NCBI RefSeq assembly: GCF_001995255.1
Contig: NZ_MUZR01000011.1
Span: forward strand, 1 to 61,089
DNA from: Thioalkalivibrio halophilus
Lineage (GTDB): Bacteria > Pseudomonadota > Gammaproteobacteria > Ectothiorhodospirales > Ectothiorhodospiraceae
Length of the DNA: 61,089 nt
Reading direction: 5' to 3'
In this document: piece by piece, positions 30,523 through 38,813 of the stretch
Layout: each line of letters opens with the position of its first letter
Numbering within the stretch: the first letter of the stretch is position 1
Notes under the pieces: generated by a model
The model's database searches: none
The model's input: only the letters and a program-made list of their open reading frames with translations
Told to the model about the DNA's origin: nothing
Position numbers and translations under genes: made by a program

Positions 30523-31329
30523 TCAGGGCTTGCTGCGCAAGTCCAGGTCATAGAGGTTGTCGCCGCCCAGCCGGAACTCGCGAAACGGTGGCCGCAGCGC
30601 CCGCGACAGCGAGTCGATCGGGGGCAGGGTGATACCCGGGCGGCCGGAGCCGATGATCATCGGGGCGATGGTGAGATGCAGGCGATCCAGGGTGTCCGCG
30701 GCCAGGAAACGCGAGACGGTACGCCCGCCGCCCTCCACCAGCAGGCGGTTCAGGCCGCGTGCCTCGAGGTGGTCGCGCACCCGGCGGGGGGCAAAGCGTT
30801 CGCGCTGTTCGCCGTCGGCCATGATCGTCTCGACGGGCAGCTCCGCGCGTTCCACGTGGGCCGGCAGGTGATCGGGGGCATGCCCGGGCTTGTGCAGGAC
30901 CAGGGTGGTCGGCCCGCCGGCCGCGAACACCTTGTGATCGGCCGCGAGGCGGCCTTCGGGGTCCAGCACCACGCGCAGCGGATTGCGGCCCTCGACGTCG
31001 CGCACCGTCAGCTGCGGGTCGTCGCTGGCCACGGTGCCGGCGCCCACCACGATGGCATCCACCAGGGCCCGCAGTCGGTGCAGGTGGCGGATGTCCTCCG
31101 GTCCGGTCACGTACTGGGAGTGCCCGGTATGCGTGGCGATCCGTCCGTCGAGGCTCTGTCCCAGCTGGCCGATGGCGATGGTGTCGGGTTCGAGGATCGG
31201 GCCGTAGAGGTCCAGGACCTCGTGCGCGGCCGGGGCCAGCGGGCCCGGCAGGGGCTGGCAGGCCGCATTGTCACAGCGGGTCAGCAGCCATCGCCAGGCC
31301 CGCGCTTCGGTGATGATTTCTTCGCTCAT
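30523..31329 (-). CDS. RibD C-terminal-domain (pyrimidine reductase) family protein
   Basis: 268-residue dihydrofolate-reductase-like protein of the RibD C-terminal class, an NADPH-dependent reductase of the pyrimidine intermediate in riboflavin synthesis. Visible landmarks are SLDGRIATHTGHSQYVTG, RALVDAIVVGAGTVASDDPQLT and LVEGGGRTVSRFL. The deaminase half of bifunctional RibD is absent. It is divergent from ribA, which supports a flavin role, but related proteins also reduce other substrates. The start is ATG 31329 with a GGGGAG ribosome-binding site. Confidence 0.82.
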   Translation of the reverse strand: MSEEIITEARAWRWLLTRCDNAACQPLPGPLAPAAHEVLDLYGPILEPDTIAIGQLGQSLDGRIATHTGHSQYVTGPEDIRHLHRLRALVDAIVVGAGTVASDDPQLTVRDVEGRNPLRVVLDPEGRLAADHKVFAAGGPTTLVLHKPGHAPDHLPAHVERAELPVETIMADGEQRERFAPRRVRDHLEARGLNRLLVEGGGRTVSRFLAADTLDRLHLTIAPMIIGSGRPGITLPPIDSLSRALRPPFREFRLGGDNLYDLDLRSKP

Positions 31330-31433
31330 GGCTTCTCCCCGAGCAGGGTTTGGGGACGGCGGCGGGGCAGTTGGGGTAGTCTGACCGTTCGAGGAGCTAA
31401 CTTCATCAACCCGACTCCGTATGGAAGTACCCG

Positions 31434-32579
31434 ATGCACAACGCCGATCGCGGGATCTTTGACCTTCGCCGGGGCCATCCGATTCGTGTCAGCGGTTCCG
31501 GAACGGATGTCCTTGCAGCGGCCGTCGAGGGCCTGACACCGGGACAGCTCGATCGTCTGACCGTGATGACCGGCGGACGGCCCCGTCTGATTCTAACCCC
31601 CCACCGGGCGTCGGCAATGGGCTGGCCGCAACCGCTGGAAGAAGGCTGGGAAGGCGTGGCGCTGCAGCCGACCGGCACGGTGGATCCGGAATCGCTGTTT
31701 GTCCTCGCCAGCGCGCCCGAAGGCTCCGATGATGCCAGTTCCGCCGCCCGCCTGCTGGAAGGCGCGGTGCTCCAGCGCGCCGGCGAGAGCGAGGCCGCCG
31801 CGCTGGAGCTGGTGCGCGCCGGTCGGCTGCTGCCGGCGGTGGTGACGTCGTCCATCCCCGATCCGGAGCCCGAGGCGATCGCCTCCGCAGTGGCCGACGG
31901 CATGCTGCTGGACGTGGACGCCGCGCAGGCGCGCGAGGTGGCCGAGCATCCGCGCCTGGAGCTGGCCCATGTCAGCGAGGCCCCGGTACCGCTGGCGGAC
32001 GCTCCGGTGACCCGGTTCATGCTGTTTCGCGAGGGCAACGGGATCCAGGAACACGTGGCGGTGGTGATCGGCGAGCCGAGCCGCTGGCCGGACCCGGTGC
32101 CGGTGCGCCTGCATTCGGCCTGCCTGACGGGCGACCTGTTCGGCAGCCTGCGTTGCGACTGCGGGGATCAGCTGCGTCGCGGGGTCAAGATGATCAACGA
32201 CAGCGGCGGCGGGGTGCTGCTGTATCTCGCCCAGGAAGGGCGCGGGATCGGCCTGGCCAACAAGCTGCGTGCCTACACCATGCAGCACGCCGGGATGGAC
32301 ACCATCGACTCCGACTGCCAGCTCGGCTTCGGTGCCGACGGGCGCCGCTACGAGGCGGCGGTGGAGATGCTGGAGTTCCTCGGGATCGACCGTGTGCGCG
32401 TGCTGACCAACAATCCTGCCAAGATCGACGCCCTGCGTGCCGGCGGGATCGAAGTGGCGTCGCGCGAGCCGGTGCATGGCACCGTCAACCCGCACAACCT
32501 GCGCTATCTCAGCACCAAGGCGGACCGCGGCGGGCACTGGCTGGAAGAACTGCTCGCCGCGGAGGCCAGCCGCGGCTAG
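31434..32579 (+). CDS. ribA: GTP cyclohydrolase II with degenerate N-terminal domain
   Basis: 381 residues. The C-terminal part is GTP cyclohydrolase II (first step of riboflavin synthesis). It shows the Zn-binding SACLTGDLFGSLRCDCGDQL, the catalytic YLAQEGRGIGLANKLRAY and TNNPAKIDALRAGGI. The N-terminal about 190 residues resemble the DHBP synthase (RibB) position in bifunctional enzymes. I cannot find intact RibB active-site motifs there, so it is likely a non-catalytic extension. The start is ATG 31434. No FMN riboswitch is visible in the 104-bp divergent gap with the RibD-like gene. Confidence 0.92.
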   Translation: MHNADRGIFDLRRGHPIRVSGSGTDVLAAAVEGLTPGQLDRLTVMTGGRPRLILTPHRASAMGWPQPLEEGWEGVALQPTGTVDPESLFVLASAPEGSDDASSAARLLEGAVLQRAGESEAAALELVRAGRLLPAVVTSSIPDPEPEAIASAVADGMLLDVDAAQAREVAEHPRLELAHVSEAPVPLADAPVTRFMLFREGNGIQEHVAVVIGEPSRWPDPVPVRLHSACLTGDLFGSLRCDCGDQLRRGVKMINDSGGGVLLYLAQEGRGIGLANKLRAYTMQHAGMDTIDSDCQLGFGADGRRYEAAVEMLEFLGIDRVRVLTNNPAKIDALRAGGIEVASREPVHGTVNPHNLRYLSTKADRGGHWLEELLAAEASRG

Positions 32580-32597
32580 CCTCCACGCGGGACGGGC

Positions 32598-33857
32598 TCA
32601 GGCGCCCTTGATCTGATCGTCGCGCCAGGCGTCGAGGAAGCGCTGCTGCGACTCGGTCAGGGTGTCGAGGCCGATGCCCAGGGTCTCCAGCTTGAGTTCG
32701 GCCACCTCGCGGTCGACCTGATCGGGGACCGGATGCACGCCGGGCTCCAGCCCCGCCGCGCGCTCGACCAGATGGCAGGCGGCGACGATCTGCATGGCAA
32801 AGGTCTGATCCATCACCTCCGCCGGGTGGCCCATGGCGGTGGGCGTTGCCAGATTCACCAGCCGCCCCTCGCAGACCAGATGCAGGCGGCGGCCGTCGGC
32901 CAGGCGATACTCCATGATGCCCGGCCGCGCTTCGTGCGGCGGCTCGACGCTCAGCCCCGCCAGCGCCTCGGCGTCGATCTCCACGTTGAAGTGGCCGGCG
33001 TTGGCCAGCAGCGCGCCGTCGGCCATCGCCTCGAAGTGCTCGGCGCGGATCACGTCGCGGTTGCCGGTGGTGGTGATGAAGATCTCGCCCCAGGCGGCGG
33101 CCTCCAGCATCGGCATGACCTCGAAGCCGGCCATGTGGGCGCGCAGCGCCTGGCGCGGCTCGATCTCGGTGATCGCTACCCGGGCCCCCAGTGCCCGCGC
33201 CTTGCCGGCGATGCCGAGACCGCAGTCACCAAAGCCGGCTACCACCACCTTCTTCCCGGCCAGCAGCAGATTGGTGGTCAGCAGCAGGTTGGTGAGCGAG
33301 GACTCGCCGGTGCCGTGGATGTTGTCGAACTCGTGCTTCATCGGTGTGTTGTTCACCGCATAGGCGGGGAACGGCAGGGCGTCGGCGCGCGCCATCGCCT
33401 GCAGCCGCTGCACGCCGGTGGTGGTCTGCTCGCACATGCCGATGAAGTCGTCGAGCAGCGCCGGGCGCTGGTGGACCAGGCGCGCGGTCAGTTCGGCCGC
33501 GTCGTCGAGGATGAAGCGCGGGGCATGATCCAGGGCCTGCAGGTGCAGGGCTTCCAGCTCTTCCTCGGAGACCCCGCGCCGGGCGTAGCCGGTGATGCCG
33601 TCCTGCTCGTTGAGGGCGGCGACCACGTCGTCCTGGCTGGAGCCCGGCTCGCTGCCGGTGAACACCACCTCGGCGCCGGCGGCGGCGAGCGTCTCGACGA
33701 ACACGCCCGTCTTGGCCTCCACATGGGAGCAGACACCCAGGGTAATGCCGGCCAGCGGCCGGCTCCGGCCGAGGCGTTCGCGCAGGGCGGCGTGCACCGG
33801 CATGTGCTCCCGTGCCCAGGCGAGTTTCTGGCGACCCTGTTCGATGTCCGCGGCCAT
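32598..33857 (-). CDS. ahcY: Adenosylhomocysteinase, short form
   Basis: NAD-dependent hydrolase of S-adenosylhomocysteine, 419 residues. It keeps the SAHH core: EQTTTGVQRL, the catalytic Lys/Asp segment NNTPMKHEFDN, and a Rossmann fold (VVVAGFGDCGLGIAGKARALGARV) followed by TTTGNRDVI and ANAGHFNVEID. Length and missing C-terminal PxHYRY-type tail resemble the short archaeal/Thermotoga forms more than typical proteobacterial ones, and the nucleotide loop (GFGDCG) is unusual. It starts at ATG 33857 and converges with ribA. Function in methyl-cycle turnover is inferred. Confidence 0.85.
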   Translation of the reverse strand: MAADIEQGRQKLAWAREHMPVHAALRERLGRSRPLAGITLGVCSHVEAKTGVFVETLAAAGAEVVFTGSEPGSSQDDVVAALNEQDGITGYARRGVSEEELEALHLQALDHAPRFILDDAAELTARLVHQRPALLDDFIGMCEQTTTGVQRLQAMARADALPFPAYAVNNTPMKHEFDNIHGTGESSLTNLLLTTNLLLAGKKVVVAGFGDCGLGIAGKARALGARVAITEIEPRQALRAHMAGFEVMPMLEAAAWGEIFITTTGNRDVIRAEHFEAMADGALLANAGHFNVEIDAEALAGLSVEPPHEARPGIMEYRLADGRRLHLVCEGRLVNLATPTAMGHPAEVMDQTFAMQIVAACHLVERAAGLEPGVHPVPDQVDREVAELKLETLGIGLDTLTESQQRFLDAWRDDQIKGA

Positions 33858-33921
33858 GACGTCCTCCCGTGAATGCGAAAGGCGCGAGTGTGCCGCGCCC
33901 CGGTGGGGACGTCCACCGTCG

Positions 33922-34536
33922 TCAGAGCAGGGCCACCACGAGGATGGCCACCAGGCCCAGGGCGAGAAGGCCGAGCATGACCACGGGCGAGGCCCCCGCG
34001 GCATGCTGCGCCGGCCGGCCCGCGCGGCCCTTGAAGGTCATCGCCAGGGCATGCGAGGCGGCATCGAGATGAGCATGCAGTTCCGCGTGCAGGCGCCGCG
34101 ACCGTTCTTCATCGAGGGGTTCGAGAATCCGGCCGTCGATCCGCGCCCGGCCGTTGTCGAAGCCGACGGTCACGATATCCACCGGCCAGTGGCGTTCGGC
34201 GCGGAACAGGTCGACCAGCGCGGTCTGCGCGCTGGGGCTGGTCCTGAGGGCCTCGTGATCCGCTGCAGAGGCGGCGCTAATGCGCACACGCCGGGTCAGC
34301 CGTGAATCCGGCAGGGGGCGTTCCAGCGGCCCCAGCAACGGGCGCAGCAGGCGCTGCCACCAGCGCCGGCGCCGGAGGGTCAGACGAAGGTCCGGCGGGG
34401 CGTCCTGCTCGATCCGGAGCAGGTCGCCGGACGCGGTCACCTGCGACGGGGTCCCGGGGGGCGCGCCCGGTGCGGGCCCGGGCAGGTCCGCGCGCAGGGG
34501 GTCGGGGTGCCCGGGCGGATGCATGGGTGAATGCAT
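33922..34536 (-). CDS. Hypothetical protein with C-terminal membrane anchor
   Basis: 204 residues, family not recognised. A Pro/His-rich N-terminus (MHSPMHPPGHPDP) is followed by an Arg-rich stretch (RLTLRRRRWWQRLLRP). Next is a mixed alpha/beta region (WPVDIVTVGFDNGRARIDGRI), and the protein ends in one hydrophobic helix (residues 184-204). The topology suggests a tail-anchored cytoplasmic protein. An alternative start is the ATG at 34524. It lies upstream of ahcY on the same strand with a 64-bp gap. I give it moderate confidence because codon use matches neighbours. Confidence 0.55.
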   Translation of the reverse strand: MHSPMHPPGHPDPLRADLPGPAPGAPPGTPSQVTASGDLLRIEQDAPPDLRLTLRRRRWWQRLLRPLLGPLERPLPDSRLTRRVRISAASAADHEALRTSPSAQTALVDLFRAERHWPVDIVTVGFDNGRARIDGRILEPLDEERSRRLHAELHAHLDAASHALAMTFKGRAGRPAQHAAGASPVVMLGLLALGLVAILVVALL

Positions 34537-34661
34537 GGGTGAAGGTCTCTCCGATTCAGCATCTTGGCCAGACCTTGAGGGAATTCACACGGCGGAACAA
34601 TACACCCAATGGGCCATTCCGTTAGCCGGGCGTGAAACCGCGCGGCCCGCGCCGCGTCGGG

Positions 34662-35126
34662 CTACTGCATGACCCAGTTGCCGTAGACATCGCGGCAGGC
34701 GGTGCCGGTGATGGTCTCCGCTTCGCCGTCGATGGTCGCCAGGACTTCGTATTCGCGGCACGGGCGGCCGTCGCGTTCATAGGTACGTTTCGGCGTCGCC
34801 CGGTACTGCTGTCCGGTGTTGGGATTGCGCCACTCCCGGGTTTCGCGGTCGGGGGCGGTCTCCAGGGTCTGCTGCACGCGCATGCGGTCGACCTCGTCCA
34901 TGGAGCGGCCGATGGCACCGCCAATGGCCGCACCGGCCAGGGTCCCGACGATGGTGGCGGCCATCTGCCCGCGGCCGCCGCCGATCTGGCTGCCGATGAC
35001 GCCCCCGGCAGCACCGCCGATGACCGCGCCAGTCTGTTCGCGGGTGGGTGGATGGGTGCAGGCGGCCAGGGCCAGGGCGGTGCCGCCGACGATGGTGACG
35101 ATGAGGGACTGGCGAACGAAGTTCAT
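34662..35126 (-). CDS. Glycine-zipper lipoprotein (SlyB/17 kDa antigen-like)
   Basis: 154-residue lipoprotein with signal peptide and lipobox LAAC (Cys about residue 23). A Gly-rich glycine-zipper segment (about 33-75: GAVIGGAAGGVIGSQIGGG) spans the outer membrane or stabilises the envelope. A C-terminal domain has two Cys (RPCREYEV, GTACRDVYG) that could form a disulfide. ATG 35126 is chosen over upstream in-frame starts because it precedes the signal peptide. It overlaps the recJ stop by 4 bp, an odd pairing of a nuclease with a lipoprotein. Confidence 0.85.
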   Translation of the reverse strand: MNFVRQSLIVTIVGGTALALAACTHPPTREQTGAVIGGAAGGVIGSQIGGGRGQMAATIVGTLAGAAIGGAIGRSMDEVDRMRVQQTLETAPDRETREWRNPNTGQQYRATPKRTYERDGRPCREYEVLATIDGEAETITGTACRDVYGNWVMQ

Positions 35127-36973
35127 GGTTTTCTCCCCACGGCCGCCGACCGCGCCGCGTGAATGCGGACCTGCAGCCTTGACGTGCCGTTGTAATGGTT
35201 CCATTCAGGAGACCCCGCAAGCTGTATCCGGGTTCCCGGCGGCCACGGATCCCGTGCATCCGGTTCCAGCGCATTGAACCAGATCCCCTGCAGGTCGCCA
35301 TCGGCCGTCTCCAGGCGCAGCCGCAGATGGCGTCCGTCGCCCATCCGGCGCAGGCCGCGCAGCTCGCCTTCCCAGACGAACACCGGGCGCGGGAAACCGC
35401 GACCCCAGGGGGCGAGGGCGTCGATCTGCTCGAGGGTCCCGGCCGCCAGGGCACGCGGGGACGGGCCCTCGCCATCGATCTCCAGCACCGGGCCGGGTGT
35501 CCAGCCGTGCTCGCGCTGGCTGTCGGCACAGGCCCGTTCCCACGCATGGGCCAGGCGTTCGCGGTCGGCGCGGGCCAGCGTCAGGCCGCCCGCCTGTGCA
35601 TGGCCGCCGTGTTTCTCCAGCAGGTCGGGTTCGGCGGCGGCCATGGCCGCGAATGCATCGGCGACATGGAAGCCGGGCACCCCACGCGCGGAGCCGGTCA
35701 CCCGCCGGTCGCACTCCCACACCGGCGACACGCAGAGCACCGGCAGCCCCCGGGCCTCGACCATGCGCGAGGCGATGATGCCGTGTACCCCCGGGTGGCC
35801 GTCGGGCAGCCACAGGCACAGACCCGAGACCCCGCGGGCGGCGGCCCGGGCGGCCTCCTCGCGGGCACGCACGGTGAGCTCGCGCTCGATGCGGCGCCGG
35901 TTTTGGTTCTCTTCGTCCAGCAGGGACCACCAGTGTTCGGCCTCCGCCTCATCCTCGGCCAGCAGAAAACGGACCCCGGCCATCGCCTCGTCCAGGCGGC
36001 CGCGGGCGTTGATGCGCGGCCCCAGGCCGAAGGCCAGGTCGGATTCGTCCAGCGGGCGCTCCCCGCCGGTGAGCCGCCGCGCCGCGACCCGCCAGCAGGG
36101 GCGGGTGTCGTCGGCGTTCATGCGCCGCAGGCCCTGATGGACCACCACCCGGTTGTTGAGGCTGTCGCCCAGCGTCACGCAGTCGGCCACGGTGCCCGCG
36201 GCCACTTCGGCCAGCAGGTCGATCAGCAGCGTGCGTCCGGCGGGGTCCTCACGTCCGGTGTCCTGCTGGCGCAGGCGGTGGACGCGCATCAGCAGCAGCC
36301 AGGCCACCATGCAGCCGGCGATCGCGGGGTCGCCATAGCGGCTGTCGCTGCGCGCCGGACTGACGCAGGCCAGGGCCGAGGCGGGCACGCCGTCCGCCGG
36401 GATCACGTGATGATCGGTGACGATGGTGTCGATGCCGGCGGCCCGCAGGCGGGCGATGCGCGCCTCGTCGCCGGAGCCGTTGTCGGCGGTGATCACCAGA
36501 TCGGGCCGGGGGCGGGCGGCGAGGATGCGCTCGGCCAGGGCGTCGGACAGGCCGTAGCCCTCGCGCAGCCGGTGGCCGATCCAGGACTGCAGACGCGCCT
36601 CCGGGTGGCCCAGTACCCGGGTCAGGCCGCGATACAAAAGCGCGTGACTGGTGACCCCGTCGACGTCGTGGTCGGTTTCCAGGGCCACGGTCTCGCCGGC
36701 CTCCAGCGACCGCAGGATGCGCCGCGCCGCCGTATCCAGATCGGGCAGGGCGTCGGGGGGTGTCAGGGCGCGCAGCGGGCGTTCGACAAAGCCGGCCCGC
36801 AGGACATCCGGGTCGGTCTCGCTCACCCGGGCGGCGATCAGGCGGGCCTGCAGCGGGGTCAGTCCGGCCGCGCGCGCCGCGGCCTCCACGTCCGGGTCCG
36901 GCCGGCGTCGGCTCCAGGCCGGCTCCGGCGGCGGCACCAGGTTCTGATCAGGCAGGGGGTCCGTGCTGGACAT
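35123..36973 (-). CDS. recJ: Single-stranded-DNA-specific exonuclease RecJ
   Basis: 5'-3' ssDNA exonuclease of the DHH family used in RecF and mismatch repair, 616 residues. DHH motifs are visible: ALETDHDVDGVTSHALLYRG (motif I), ITADNGSGDEARI and VTDHHVIP (motif III), then GHAQAGGLTL of the DHHA1 domain. The OB-fold C-terminal region includes PVFVWEGELRGLRRMGDGRHL. The DHD in motif I is DHDVDG, as usual. ATG 36973 (MSSTDPLPDQN) is chosen; an upstream frame extension to 37066 lacks family similarity. It overlaps the glycine-zipper gene by 4 bp. Confidence 0.93.
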   Translation of the reverse strand: MSSTDPLPDQNLVPPPEPAWSRRRPDPDVEAAARAAGLTPLQARLIAARVSETDPDVLRAGFVERPLRALTPPDALPDLDTAARRILRSLEAGETVALETDHDVDGVTSHALLYRGLTRVLGHPEARLQSWIGHRLREGYGLSDALAERILAARPRPDLVITADNGSGDEARIARLRAAGIDTIVTDHHVIPADGVPASALACVSPARSDSRYGDPAIAGCMVAWLLLMRVHRLRQQDTGREDPAGRTLLIDLLAEVAAGTVADCVTLGDSLNNRVVVHQGLRRMNADDTRPCWRVAARRLTGGERPLDESDLAFGLGPRINARGRLDEAMAGVRFLLAEDEAEAEHWWSLLDEENQNRRRIERELTVRAREEAARAAARGVSGLCLWLPDGHPGVHGIIASRMVEARGLPVLCVSPVWECDRRVTGSARGVPGFHVADAFAAMAAAEPDLLEKHGGHAQAGGLTLARADRERLAHAWERACADSQREHGWTPGPVLEIDGEGPSPRALAAGTLEQIDALAPWGRGFPRPVFVWEGELRGLRRMGDGRHLRLRLETADGDLQGIWFNALEPDARDPWPPGTRIQLAGSPEWNHYNGTSRLQVRIHAARSAAVGRKP

Positions 36974-37094
36974 CGGGGCACCGCGACTGCGGGTCGTCGG
37001 GAAACGGGCGCACAGGATAGAGGGCGCGGCGCGTGCCGGGAAGTGTCCCGTCCGCGGGCAGGGCAACGCCCGTCCCGGACAGTGACCGGGTCCG

Positions 37095-37769
37095 TCAGCG
37101 CGCGGGTGCTGCCGCGGGCCACAGGGCCGGCCACAGGCGCAGGGTCAGCAGCGCCAGCCCGGCCGTGGCGAGGGTGATCCCGGCGGCGGCCAGTGCCGGC
37201 CCGACGACCCAGCCGCCGATGGCGGTGACGGCCGCCCCGGCGTTGAGCAGGCCCCACTGGGTCCAGGACCACGGGCCCGCGCGCACCGGCCGCTCCATGA
37301 AACGCGGGATCATGTGTTCCGCCAGTCCGGCGATGAACGGGGTGATAAACCCGAGCAGGAAGACATGCAGCACACCCGGCCATGGCCCGTCGGGTGGCAG
37401 CAGGCCGCCGTGCAGCGCCAGCAGGCCCCCGGCGATCGCCAGCCACACGACCGCGGACAGCAGATGGGCGCGGCTGGCCGGCGCCAGGGCGATGCCCACC
37501 GGCGCCGAGTGGCCGCTGCGCTCGGGCGTACCGGCCACGATTTCGCGCGCCTCCTCCGGACTCTGCACACCGACCCCGCGCAGTTCGCCGTCCACGACCA
37601 GTGCGGGGACGGTCTTCAGGCGCAGCCGCTGGACCAGTTCGCGGCCTTCGGGCGTGCCCATGTCCACCACGCTGAAGTCGAACTCGCGTTCCGCCGCGAT
37701 CCGGCTCCATACGGCCTCGGCCGAATCGCAGGAGGGGCACCACTGAGAGACAAGAAGCTGTACGCGCAT
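37095..37769 (-). CDS. Thioredoxin-like domain fused to a NnrS-like membrane domain
   Basis: 224 residues. The N-terminal about 75 residues form a glutaredoxin/NrdH-like thioredoxin fold with active site CPSC at residues 11-14 (LVSQWCPSCDSA) and the cis-Pro segment LKTVPALVVDGE. The C-terminal half has four transmembrane helices. It includes LHVFLLGFITPFIAGLAEHM followed by IPRF, resembling the His-rich helix pair of NnrS and cbb3-subunit-I-like proteins. ATG 37769 with GAGG upstream is the only start giving the domain. Last gene of a compact three-gene operon divergent from hmp. Function unknown; thiol-disulfide or haem/NO chemistry at the membrane is inference. Confidence 0.7.
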   Translation of the reverse strand: MRVQLLVSQWCPSCDSAEAVWSRIAAEREFDFSVVDMGTPEGRELVQRLRLKTVPALVVDGELRGVGVQSPEEAREIVAGTPERSGHSAPVGIALAPASRAHLLSAVVWLAIAGGLLALHGGLLPPDGPWPGVLHVFLLGFITPFIAGLAEHMIPRFMERPVRAGPWSWTQWGLLNAGAAVTAIGGWVVGPALAAAGITLATAGLALLTLRLWPALWPAAAPAR

Positions 37770-37783
37770 TCGTGCCTCGGGGA

Positions 37784-38230
37784 TCAGTCGGCGCAGCGCA
37801 TGCACTGGACGCCGTAACGTTCGATCCACTGTTCCAGCGACTCGCGGGCCCGCTCCCCGGTGTACAGGTGCTCGCGCGCGGTCTCCGGGTCGTCCGGGCG
37901 CAGGCGCAACAGCCAGGCGTCGTCGTAAGGGGCCCGGTTGACGAGATCGGGTCGGGCCGTCACCGCGGCGTTGACCTCCTCGATGGTGCCGTCGAACGGT
38001 GCCGGCACCCCGCCGGCCCATTTGCCGGATTCCAGCCGCGCCAGCGTCTTGCCGCGCCTGCGGTGGGTGCCGGGTCGCTTGAACGTGGTGTACTGCAGCC
38101 GTCCGGCCATGGTCTGTGCCGGATCGGTCAGCCCCAGGATAAAACTGCCGTCGGCGTCTTCGCGGGCCCACAGGTAATCCAGGTCGTAGTAGAGATCCTC
38201 GGGGATCTCGCAGCCGCGATATTCGCTCAT
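37784..38230 (-). CDS. GcvH-like lipoyl-domain protein
   Basis: 148-residue relative of glycine cleavage H protein. The lipoyl-attachment hairpin reads ARLESGKWAGGVPAPFDGTI, with the candidate lipoyl Lys at residue 70, as in ES(V/G)K of GcvH. Residues 1-60 match the GcvH start (EDLYYDLDYLWAREDADGS). The C-terminus carries an extra CMRC (Cys 143 and 146) not seen in standard GcvH. No other glycine-cleavage genes are nearby. It is the middle gene between the membrane proteins, 2 bp after the upstream gene and 14 bp before the thioredoxin fusion. A redox-carrier role is inferred. Confidence 0.75.
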   Translation of the reverse strand: MSEYRGCEIPEDLYYDLDYLWAREDADGSFILGLTDPAQTMAGRLQYTTFKRPGTHRRRGKTLARLESGKWAGGVPAPFDGTIEEVNAAVTARPDLVNRAPYDDAWLLRLRPDDPETAREHLYTGERARESLEQWIERYGVQCMRCAD

Positions 38231-38232
38231 GA

Positions 38233-38643
38233 TCAGGCCTCCCCGGGACCGCGCCGGCGCACCGTGAGCAGGATGTTGAGGGTGAACAGCAGCATCGCCG
38301 CCCAGGTCAGCAGGCCCCCCGCGAGCACGATCTCGCGGCTGCCGGCCAGCCAGCCGGCGGCCATCGCCGGCAGTCCGGCGTTGGCCAGCACGAACTGGGC
38401 ATCGGCGGTGCGCTCGGAAAACAGGTTGCGTCCCGAAAAGCGGGGCAGGGCATGGAGGCCGATCCCGTAGATCATCATGGTGACGAAGCCCAGCAGCATC
38501 AGGTGGGCATGCAGGCGCACCGCATCGCCGGTGATCGTGCCCGGCGCCAGCAGCCAGAGGACGGCCACCCCGCCACCGAGCAGGGCATAGACGAGGGCGA
38601 TGGTGATGAACAGACGGTTGCGCGTCAGCACGCGTATCTCCAT
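38233..38643 (-). CDS. Small cbb3-subunit-I/NnrS-like membrane protein
   Basis: About 136 residues, four transmembrane segments. The segment RLHAHLMLLGFVTMMIYGIGLHALPRFSGR has the H-x-H and YG-xx-H-xx-PRF spacing seen in cbb3 oxidase subunit-I-like and NnrS-like haem-copper proteins. The start is uncertain: ATG 38643 is preferred because AT-rich promoter-like sequence precedes it. The frame remains open to GTG 38697 and an ATG at 38670, with no good ribosome-binding site for any. First gene of the three-gene operon divergent from hmp. Role in NO or oxygen chemistry is inferred. Confidence 0.65.
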   Translation of the reverse strand: MEIRVLTRNRLFITIALVYALLGGGVAVLWLLAPGTITGDAVRLHAHLMLLGFVTMMIYGIGLHALPRFSGRNLFSERTADAQFVLANAGLPAMAAGWLAGSREIVLAGGLLTWAAMLLFTLNILLTVRRRGPGEA

Positions 38644-38813
38644 TTTAAAGATATATTTGTAAAGAATCATAAGGCGGGGCTGTGTTTCGGTCAACACGCC
38701 ATAAAAAATGACTTTAAGGAATGCAATTTATCCGGTTGGCTGTTAGAACTTGCATATAGAAAGCATAGTTATGTAGCGTTCGCGGCTCCACCTGAATACC
38801 AAGGAACGTCTGC
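38644..38813. promoter_or_regulatory. AT-rich divergent promoter region, hmp and membrane operon; candidate NsrR site
   Basis: Strikingly AT-rich compared with its surroundings (38641-38790). It contains AAAGATATATTTGTAAAGAATC-like sequence (38647-38668), whose halves resemble the AAGAT...TTT halves of NsrR operators. Several AT-rich words near hmp (GCATATAGAAAGCATAG region, about 38752-38768) could be a second site. hmp and the membrane operon are divergent, so one regulator could act on both. This rests on eye matching to a loose motif. Confidence 0.35.

Noticed and set aside
31330-31433. FMN riboswitch between the RibD-like gene and ribA
   Set aside because: The 104-bp gap shows none of the conserved RFN stems and is too short for a full element on both strands.
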